13,728 nt of DNA. Origin: JBDSYA01 sp039925865 (GTDB taxonomy: Bacteria > Bacteroidota > Ignavibacteria > Tepidaquicellales > Tepidaquicellaceae). Both the position numbers and the translations under genes were made by a program. Positions 1 to 6,330 of the stretch are shown here, one piece after another (position 1 is the first letter of the stretch; every line of letters starts with the position of its first letter). The stretch spans positions 1-13,728 of the forward strand of contig JBDSYA010000294.1 in NCBI GenBank assembly GCA_039925865.1, in the 5' to 3' direction. Below the pieces are notes generated by a model. That model searched no databases and was not told the DNA's origin. It saw only the letters and a program-made list of their open reading frames with translations.

Positions 1-916
1 CTGCATTTTTATGACCGCCTCCATTAAACTCTTTTGCAATCAAACTAATATCAATTTCACCTTTGGAACGAAAAGAAATTTTTATATTGTCCCGGAGTTC
101 AACCAGTATTACTCCTATTTTAATACCTTTGATATTCATCAGCGTTGATGTAAACCCTTCGACATGCTGTATGTCAAGTCCCAATGAATTAAAATCTTCC
201 TGAGTTACGGTGCCTATAACTAATTTATTTCCGTGAAAAAATTCAAGACTTTCGATGAACTTTGCTTCAAGCTTAAGATTCTCGATTGATGTAGTTGCAT
301 AAACACTTTCATACAATGAAACCGGATCGGCTCCTTTAGTTATGAGATCAGCGCAGCTTTTAAAAACTTCTGAAGTTGTCCTTGGATGTCTGAATGATCC
401 TGTATCTGTCATTATGCCGACATAAAGTGCTGATGAAATTTCCTGTGTCAGAAGTTTTTCATCATCAGCCTTGATAAAATCATATATGATCTGGCAGGTT
501 GCGCAGTAATCTGTACTTGAAATTATTGCTGAATATAATTCGGGCCTGATGCCTGTATGGTGATCGATGCAAACTTTCTTTACAACGGAAACAGTCAGAT
601 TTGATTCCATCGACTTAGTTCTTGCAAATTCATTTGTGTCCAGAATGAAAATAAGGTCAGACTCATTCAGAAGTTTATTATTCTCTTCAGGATCATCGCC
701 GAAGACTTTAATTACATTATTATTGTCTAAAAATTTTAGATTCTCAGGAGTTTCCGAGTGGTTTATGATCAAAGGACATTTCCCTTTGAGCTTAAGATAT
801 TCAAAGAATGCAATTACACTTCCGATTGCATCTCCGTCAGGTACGACATGAGTTGTGAGAATTATTTTATTGCTTTGCGCGATAAGTTCGTTTACTTTTT
901 TAAAATCTAAGTTCAA
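1..916 (-). CDS. nrnA: DHH-family phosphoesterase, bifunctional oligoribonuclease/PAP phosphatase type, 3' end outside window
   Basis: My translation of the minus strand from 916 gives 305 open codons running off base 1. The family hydrolyses short oligoribonucleotides and 3'-phosphoadenosine 5'-phosphate in the cytoplasm with a two-metal centre. All signature motifs are visible: H23 and PDGD (26-29), D93 in ILDTNEFAR, the DHH triad (118-120), TDTG (170-173) and the DHHA1-type GGGH (299-302) at the window edge. Family members are usually about 320-340 residues, so only a few dozen residues are missing. The start is taken as TTG at 914-916 because a TGA stop lies directly upstream in frame and no ATG fits; there is no clear Shine-Dalgarno. 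A divergent DHH phosphoesterase other than NrnA is possible. No partner gene is adjacent. Confidence 0.85.
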   Translation of the reverse strand, partial: MNLDFKKVNELIAQSNKIILTTHVVPDGDAIGSVIAFFEYLKLKGKCPLIINHSETPENLKFLDNNNVIKVFGDDPEENNKLLNESDLIFILDTNEFARTKSMESNLTVSVVKKVCIDHHTGIRPELYSAIISSTDYCATCQIIYDFIKADDEKLLTQEISSALYVGIMTDTGSFRHPRTTSEVFKSCADLITKGADPVSLYESVYATTSIENLKLEAKFIESLEFFHGNKLVIGTVTQEDFNSLGLDIQHVEGFTSTLMNIKGIKIGVILVELRDNIKISFRSKGEIDISLIAKEFNGGGHKNA

Positions 917-1062
917 TCAGTTTAAGTATACTTGTAAAACGTGAAAATAACTTTCTTAAAAATTTTTAACAATTGAAATATTTTTAAATTTGATTACACT
1001 TCATCACTGCCGTCCAAACATTTTTTATAATAACTTAATATTTAAACTATAATTTTTCGAAT

Positions 1063-1218
1063 ATCCCGCGGCAGAGTTTCGTGCTTTACCGAACTCTGCC
1101 GGATGTATGTCAAGGTTTTTTGAAAGTTAAGAAAATTCTTATCCCTCGGCAGAGTTTCGTGTTTTACCGACCTCTGCCGGATGTATGTGAAAGGTTTTTT
1201 GGAGGATAAAAAATTTTC
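1063..1218. repeat. Tandem pair of 78-bp palindromic (REP-like) repeats
   Basis: Two head-to-tail units begin at 1063 and 1141 and match closely over about 58 bases. Each carries a hairpin. Unit 1 pairs CGGCAGAGTT (1069-1078) with AACTCTGCCG (1092-1101) around a 13-base loop. Unit 2 pairs CGGCAGAG (1147-1154) with CTCTGCCG (1172-1179). Both are followed by GGATGTATGT and a T-run. Unit 2 has lost two outer pairs to a single change at 1171. The array lies upstream of the NrnA gene on that gene's template side, so it is not its terminator. It looks like an extragenic palindromic element; no mobilising protein is present. Confidence 0.8.
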
Positions 1219-1243
1219 AATGAACAATTATTTATTTCAAAGT

Positions 1244-1482
1244 TTTTCGTCCCCGCTGAGTCTCCTGCGTTGTAAACATTTCATATCAGCTTGATACTGA
1301 AGCGGGGACTAGCGGACGTTTGCGACTTTACGTCGGGTAAAATTAACATAATGGAAATTTAATAAGTAAATAACTTAAATCCGTGTGTCAGGATTTAGTA
1401 CCTGACACGGAAGAATAAAAGATAAAATATCTCAATTCGATCAATTGGCGTCAGGACTAAGTCCTGACGCCACCGGGTTAAA
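1244..1482. repeat. Direct repeat element, copy 1 (~239 bp, multi-hairpin)
   Basis: It matches 1690-1927 nearly base for base in the same orientation, with roughly a dozen differences. It contains three potential foldbacks: GTCCCCGCT near 1249 against AGCGGGGAC about 50 bases later; CCGTGTGTCAGG..CCTGACACGG (1381-1410); and GGCGTCAGGACT-A-AGTCCTGACGCC (1447-1471), a perfect 12-bp arm with a one-base loop. The last two hairpins share a GTCAGGA..CCTGAC core and look like divergent relatives. No open reading frame or transposase is visible, so a non-autonomous (MITE-like) or structural repeat is the best description. Its outer limits are set only by where similarity between the copies stops. Confidence 0.85.
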
Positions 1483-1566
1483 CTCATCAAGATTAAATTT
1501 TATTGAACATTCCTTTGAGTAAATTAAGTCTTATCATTTTTTATTTTGAATTACTAAATTGCGATC

Positions 1567-1740
1567 ATGAATGCAGTTCAATTTAATAGTATTGTGAAAC
1601 AATTCGGTAATTTTACTGCAGTCGATAATATTTCACTTAACATTATTAACAATACTGTCCACTGCATTCTTGGTGAAAATGGTGCCGGCTTTTCATTCCC
1701 GCTGAGTCTCCTGCGTTGTAAACATTTCATATCAGCTTGA
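1567..1740 (+). pseudogene. 5' fragment of an ABC-transporter ATP-binding protein gene, cut at Walker A
   Basis: From ATG 1567, 41 codons read like the N-terminus of an ABC ATPase: residues 7-25 resemble the strand-loop region (VKQFGNFTAVDNISL), ending in the Walker A start LGENGAG at codons 35-41. The expected KST is missing: at base 1690 the reading frame enters copy 2 of the direct repeat and stops at TGA 1738-1740 after 57 residues. Nothing resembling Q-loop, signature LSGGQ or Walker B follows, because copy 2 abuts the metalloprotease gene. The LGENGAG form and preceding sequence resemble sugar/nucleoside importer ATPases, which is inference from memory. The gene is certainly non-functional as it stands. 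Confidence 0.85.
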
Positions 1741-1927
1741 TACTGAAGCGGGGACTCAGCGGACGTTTGCGACTTTACCTCGGGTAAAATTAACATAATG
1801 GAAATTTAATAACGAAATAACTTAACTCCGTGTGTCAGGATTTAGTACTGACACGGAAGAGTAAAAGATAAAATAACTCAATTCGATCAATTTGCGTCAG
1901 GACTAAGTCCTGACGCCACCGGGTTAA
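1690..1927. repeat. Direct repeat element, copy 2 (~238 bp), interrupting the ABC gene
   Basis: This is the same element as at 1244-1482, including the hairpins at 1828-1856 (one C lost in the right arm) and 1894-1916 (GCGTCAGGACT-A-AGTCCTGACGC). Here GACTCAGCGG also pairs with the opening CCGCTGAGTC. The left edge falls exactly after the GGC codon of Walker A. The right edge (GGGTTAA) touches the stop codon of the metalloprotease gene at 1928. No target-site duplication can be checked because the other half of the ABC gene is absent, suggesting recombination or deletion after insertion, or an assembly join at a repeat. Confidence 0.85.
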
Positions 1928-4510
1928 TTACTTTATTAAAATCATCTTCCTCACCTGTTCATAACTTCCTGCTGTAATTTTATAATAATATATCCCACTC
2001 GAAAGATTGGAACCGTTCAATGAAACTATGTAACTTCCGGCTTCTTTAATTTCATTTACAAGCGACATAACTTCTCTTCCAATAAGATCATAAACTTTGA
2101 TGGTTACAAAATTATCGAATGGCAGGTCATATTGGATGTTGGTTACAGGATTAAACGGATTCGGGTAATTTTGTTTAAGTGAATATACTTTTGGAATTAC
2201 ACTACCATGTGATGTAGTCGGGAGGTTATCTCCTTCCATACTTCCTTCGCCGCCAGAAATGTCCCATGCTGTTGTTGCGGCAAAATCAGACAAAACAGAT
2301 TCATCATTAAATTTATCAATTGCCTGTATTCGATATCTAACCGGGAATTCTGCCCAGCACGAGGTTGCCCCGCAAGATTGATCCGTGCATGTGGAAACAA
2401 GTCTTTCATCAACAAAATACGGCATTGCATCTTTATGAATATCTACAGCTTCAAGATATTCATAAAGATTTTCAGAATATGCCAGTGCATCGTCAGGCAC
2501 ATCATTCATATCATTTCCTTTACTTCTATAGATTTTATATTTCTTATTACCCGTTAGAACATTTTCCATATCAGGCTCCATGTTGTGATTCCATCTGATC
2601 TTAATTCTTTTGTAACTGTCAATTGTCGGAAGAGAATCGCAAGGCAGAACCCTTAATCCCATTGGACGTGAGGGTGGTGTAAGATGGAGTACAGAATCCA
2701 GCGAAAGAGTTTCCGTAGGACCACCTTTATAGACTTTGATGTATGACAAACCTGATGGACCACTTATAGAATTCGTATAATGCCAGATAAAAATACCTGA
2801 ATTTTGATTTGATGGATTGGTTGTCCAGGTGTTAGTATTCGGAGATGAATAAGGAGAAAAAACTTCGTTATATCCGGGGTTCCATGCATCGTATCTGTCA
2901 CCTCCGACATCAAAACGAGTATAAACTTCGTCAGCATTTGTGAACAATCTATCGGTCCCGATGTTGCATTCATTTGTCGGTGGCTCTCCTTCACCCCACC
3001 ATTTTAAACGATAGATATGTCTATTATCTATATAACCAATATAATCTCTGGCGCTTATTCCATCGCCGCTAAATCTAAACGTATAATTTGATGGGGGTTC
3101 ATAATATAAATTCGAAGAATCATTTTCGTAAAGGACTTTCTTACTTGTATAGTAATACCAATCATTTGCTCCCGATATAAAACAATCATGAACAACTTGC
3201 TGTGCCGATTGTCCGGTATAGTCAAAATCAAATAACCCATCCGCACACTCCATGTCTTGTTGAGAATCCATATCACCCGGAAATGTTATACTATCACGAA
3301 TGTGATAAATATATAATCCTTTTCCATAGTCTGAATTTTCTGAATAAGGATTAATTTGTGCAACGTCTCCACCCATCACTCTGTCCCACTTTGAAACTTT
3401 ATTCCTACTAACTAAAAGAAAATGTTCACTACTCGTTATTGGCACCTTTAAAATTTCCCCGCCTCCCGAAATTCTTGAAGAATAATCGCCGAGGGTATTT
3501 GTCGAATTAATGGTTGCATTTCTTGGTGTCATATATTCATTTAATATCATGTCCGCAGGGCTGTAAAAAAGATCATAACCGAAACCGTATGAAACTCGAC
3601 TATATGTTGAATGACCACCTGAATACATAAAGTGTCCGTGTTCATGACCAATAGTTCCAATGTATTGATCCAATTGACCCTTGAATGAAACTGTTAAACC
3701 AGAGCCTCCTCCGGAATAATTAATTTTTGTTCCGAAAGTATCTATCACTGTTGGTTCAAAGTAGTTCCATCCAAGACTCGCGTAACCTGCATAATCACCA
3801 AAAATTGTTGTCCATGCTCCGGTGGAATCCTGCACCCTTGCACCCCGCGACTTCATTACTTTATATATCATATCCACATATCCGTCAGCTTCACCGATTG
3901 GCCTAAAATAAAATACTCCATTTTCTTTCTCCCATCTATCATATGGTCTCCAATCAATTAAACCTTGAGACCTAATACTTCCCCAAATATCATGATGAAT
4001 CGCTGAATCAGATCTATATTTTGAGTAATTGTAAAAAGTAAAGTATTCCTGAGCTGTCTTTGGAAGAATTACAGAAAATCCTCCATTGCCAGATGGCCTT
4101 GGGCTTATAACATGGAATTTCCCCCGACTTATTTCTGCCCAATGAGAAGACAAAATCTGGGTTTCAGAACTATACCAACTCCACCAATCCCCAACAGCAT
4201 TTTTTTGAACTGCAATCATTTTATTTAAATAAACGGGGGCAGAATCCTGGGGCCATGTGTTTCTTTGATCTGAAGGTTCATTTTTAAACTGAACAAACAC
4301 TACCAGAATAGGAAAGAATGCTTCTGAAGGCTGACCAACTGTACCACTTGAATCTGTCCTATTTGGGCTTAGCGTTCCGCTAAATGGAACTGATATTTGC
4401 GCTTCGGATACATCAATTGAAAAGCAATCAAATTGATTAGTTGAAGTTTGTGACAAACACAATGAACTGTATGTTTGAAGAATACAAACAAGTATTACAA
4501 ATTTTTTCAT
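1928..4510 (-). CDS. Secreted M6-like zinc metalloprotease with FN3-like region and T9SS sorting domain
   Basis: The 860-residue product starts with a signal peptide (1-20, MKKFVILVCIL...). Residues ~67-330 resemble the M6 (immune inhibitor A-like) peptidase fold: a VVFVQF strand, a W/Y-rich segment, then HEHGH at 289-293, fitting the HExxH zinc site with E290 as base; H300 seven residues on could be an extra ligand. A conserved-looking GYDLFYSPADMILNEY stretch follows. Residues ~610-720 look fibronectin-III-like (RIKIRWNHN, KYKIYRSKG). The last 84 residues (from 777, SLKQNYPNPFNP) form the C-terminal T9SS domain, so the protein should cross the outer membrane and be released or anchored. A good Shine-Dalgarno (AAGGA at 4521-4525) supports the start. 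The next gene upstream ends 21 bases away, implying co-transcription. M6 assignment is by motif; substrate unknown. Confidence 0.85.
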   Translation of the reverse strand: MKKFVILVCILQTYSSLCLSQTSTNQFDCFSIDVSEAQISVPFSGTLSPNRTDSSGTVGQPSEAFFPILVVFVQFKNEPSDQRNTWPQDSAPVYLNKMIAVQKNAVGDWWSWYSSETQILSSHWAEISRGKFHVISPRPSGNGGFSVILPKTAQEYFTFYNYSKYRSDSAIHHDIWGSIRSQGLIDWRPYDRWEKENGVFYFRPIGEADGYVDMIYKVMKSRGARVQDSTGAWTTIFGDYAGYASLGWNYFEPTVIDTFGTKINYSGGGSGLTVSFKGQLDQYIGTIGHEHGHFMYSGGHSTYSRVSYGFGYDLFYSPADMILNEYMTPRNATINSTNTLGDYSSRISGGGEILKVPITSSEHFLLVSRNKVSKWDRVMGGDVAQINPYSENSDYGKGLYIYHIRDSITFPGDMDSQQDMECADGLFDFDYTGQSAQQVVHDCFISGANDWYYYTSKKVLYENDSSNLYYEPPSNYTFRFSGDGISARDYIGYIDNRHIYRLKWWGEGEPPTNECNIGTDRLFTNADEVYTRFDVGGDRYDAWNPGYNEVFSPYSSPNTNTWTTNPSNQNSGIFIWHYTNSISGPSGLSYIKVYKGGPTETLSLDSVLHLTPPSRPMGLRVLPCDSLPTIDSYKRIKIRWNHNMEPDMENVLTGNKKYKIYRSKGNDMNDVPDDALAYSENLYEYLEAVDIHKDAMPYFVDERLVSTCTDQSCGATSCWAEFPVRYRIQAIDKFNDESVLSDFAATTAWDISGGEGSMEGDNLPTTSHGSVIPKVYSLKQNYPNPFNPVTNIQYDLPFDNFVTIKVYDLIGREVMSLVNEIKEAGSYIVSLNGSNLSSGIYYYKITAGSYEQVRKMILIK

Positions 4511-4531
4511 AATGAATTTTTCCTTAAGAAA

Positions 4532-5776
4532 TTATTTTAATAATATAAATTTTTTACTTACCGTAAAATTTTCTGATGAAAGTTTATAAATATAGATTCC
4601 GGATGATAAATTAGCTGCATTATATTGAATTTTGTATTTCCCGGCTTTAAAATCTTTTTTGAAGACTTCCAATAATTTTTGTCCAAGTAAATTATGTATT
4701 TCAAGCAAATATGATCCTTGTATGCTTACTTCGAATTCAATATGCGTTTGTAAATTAAATGGGTTTGGATAGTTCTGGTAAAGATAAAAATCTTTTATTT
4801 CAAAATGGTTATAATTAAATATGAAAGTTGGATTTCCAGAATTAGTTGTTTTGAATATATTTCCAATTCCACCACAGTACCACCCTGTATTATCGTTAAC
4901 CATTCTTATTGATCCGATAAAAGCTAAACTACTTGTATCAGATTTTTGTAATATCCAATTGTAACCTCCATTAGTTGTCTTAAATATTTTGTTAGAACCT
5001 CCACCTATATACCCTGTATCACGATTTATAAAATCTAAAGCAACGATTCCAATTCCTTCATTGAGAGTATCAATTATACTCCAAGTTTCACAGAAATTTG
5101 AAGAGTAATGAATTATAGCATCTAATCCCGAAACCCAGACATGTCTATTTTCAGCAATCCCTAATTTTCTAAGCATTGGAAAACTTCCCGGATTAGTGAC
5201 ATATGTATCGAACCATTTCTCACCACCATTAGTGGTTTTAAAAACTCTTCCATCACCGGTAAATATTCCGGTATTTATGTCCTTGAAATAAATTTCATAG
5301 TTTGTAAACCACGGTGCATAAAAAGAATCCAAAGTATTTCCACCATCATATGTTCGAAAAACTTTATTTGTTGCTAAAAACCAACCGGTATCCTTATTCA
5401 AAAAATGAACTCCGATTGTTGCAGAATTACAGCTTGGGCAAAAGTTTAAAACATCCCAGTTCATCCCTCCATTTGTGGTTTTAATTATCAGATCTCTCCC
5501 GCTTGTAATGTACACAATATTTGAGTCAATGGGTGCAACGCTCCAGAGATTTGGACTTAATGATGGAGATGGGTTTGGAATGTTTATCCAATTTATTCCA
5601 CCATTTGTTGTTTTAATTACCACACCTGCATCACCGACAGCCCATCCGGTTTTTTCATTAATGAATTCGATGTCGTAGAGATTTTGATTTGTGCCAGAGT
5701 TTTGCTGGATCCATTGAGCATTTGAAATGATTAATGAGCAATGAATAATGAGCAATATTATTATTATTTTTTTCAT
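4532..5776 (-). CDS. Secreted YCF48/BNR-like beta-propeller protein with T9SS sorting domain
   Basis: The 414-residue protein has a signal peptide (1-20, cleavage likely after SNA before Q21). Residues 25-320 contain repeated propeller blades with the Asp-box-like motif KTTNGG at 55-60, 99-104, 180-185 and 266-271, plus variants RTYDGG (141-146) and KTTNSG (309-314), usually preceded by TGWAVG- or TGYIGG-like strands. This is the YCF48/sialidase-like repeat style seen in photosystem assembly factors and in many secreted proteins. The C-terminal ~80 residues (YQNYPNPFNL at 333-342) are a T9SS sorting domain. It probably acts as an extracellular binding or adhesion protein; no catalytic residues are evident. 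It is the upstream gene of a pair with the metalloprotease. No clear ribosome-binding site precedes ATG 5774-5776. Confidence 0.87.
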   Translation of the reverse strand: MKKIIIILLIIHCSLIISNAQWIQQNSGTNQNLYDIEFINEKTGWAVGDAGVVIKTTNGGINWINIPNPSPSLSPNLWSVAPIDSNIVYITSGRDLIIKTTNGGMNWDVLNFCPSCNSATIGVHFLNKDTGWFLATNKVFRTYDGGNTLDSFYAPWFTNYEIYFKDINTGIFTGDGRVFKTTNGGEKWFDTYVTNPGSFPMLRKLGIAENRHVWVSGLDAIIHYSSNFCETWSIIDTLNEGIGIVALDFINRDTGYIGGGSNKIFKTTNGGYNWILQKSDTSSLAFIGSIRMVNDNTGWYCGGIGNIFKTTNSGNPTFIFNYNHFEIKDFYLYQNYPNPFNLQTHIEFEVSIQGSYLLEIHNLLGQKLLEVFKKDFKAGKYKIQYNAANLSSGIYIYKLSSENFTVSKKFILLK

Positions 5777-6330
5777 ATTGTAAAAATCTTATTTGAATAG
5801 AGTATGAAGAGTAACTTTGGGGGATTATTCTTCTTCCGTAATTAATTTAACTTAAGAGTTTTGATTTTAAATTGCAATTATCATGGATCTCATTTAATTC
5901 TAATTTATTAATAAGTGGGAGTTAAAAATGATGAAAAATGTCCGAACGTGTAGTTTCTTCTTCACCCACATCATTTAACGGAGAGAGGTATTACGATGCA
6001 AGGGGCGACTAACTAGACAAGTATTAATCCCTTGATGGAGAAACACTATCATTATTCACAGTACCATTTTACTAAATGGATTTGTTCGTCAGGATTTCTT
6101 CTCGCTTAGAAAACACATTGAATTTAAATTTTCTCTCCGAATTCTCTCTTTGAGAGGGTAGGGGTGTGTTTGTCAGGTGAGAAAGATGACATAATTTAAG
6201 TAATTTGTAGTATTTTTTTTTTAATCCCTGAGATTTTTTTTGCGAGTTTTCTTTTAGATATAAATGTATATACATTTTATTTATATTTAAACTAATTCTG
6301 TAAAGTCCCGCGGAAGAATAAAACATAAGC
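5777..6330. other. Intergenic region between divergent genes, no supported gene
   Basis: This 554-base stretch separates the minus-strand secreted-protein pair from the plus-strand restriction-modification block, so promoters for both should lie here; I cannot place a -33/-7 Bacteroidota promoter convincingly. It holds a short foldback CCATTT-TACT-AAATGG (6064-6079), a polypurine/pyrimidine patch at ~6128-6175 with CTCTC..GAGAG self-pairing that resembles common intergenic repeat debris, a T9 run near 6213, and the 16-base palindrome listed separately. Very short frames here lack codon structure or support. Confidence 0.6.
6262..6277. promoter_or_regulatory. Perfect 16-bp palindrome upstream of the R-M gene, possible operator
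   Basis: AAATGTATATACATTT reads the same on both strands and ends 53 bases before the ATG of the restriction-modification gene, inside an AT-rich, promoter-like stretch. Restriction-modification genes are often governed by small repressors that bind such dyads, but no controller gene is seen in this window. In AT-rich DNA a palindrome of this length can arise by chance, so the regulatory role is inference. Confidence 0.3.

Noticed and set aside
567..851. Open frame of 94 codons on the plus strand
   Set aside because: It lies antisense to the NrnA coding frame, whose motifs are unambiguous.
1063..1218. CRISPR array
   Set aside because: Only two units, joined head to tail without variable spacers, and the repeats contain stem-loops with tails; no cas genes.
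1042..1227. 61-codon minus-strand frame with a repeated peptide
   Set aside because: It is the translation of the palindromic tandem repeat; the peptide repeat follows from the DNA repeat.
1894..1916. Rho-independent terminator of the metalloprotease gene
   Set aside because: The hairpin is strong and lies just after the stop, but no T-run follows on the minus strand; it is part of the repeat element.
1244..1927. Composite transposon or insertion sequence bounded by direct repeats
   Set aside because: No transposase frame in or between the copies, and the interior is a broken ABC gene.
5715..5770. Short direct repeats (TTGCTCATTA type) in the signal-peptide codons of the propeller gene
   Set aside because: Low-complexity duplication compatible with a hydrophobic signal peptide; nothing suggests a functional repeat.
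5928..5978. Tiny plus-strand frame (16 residues) with a GGGAG upstream
   Set aside because: Too short, no recognisable sequence and no link to the following gene.
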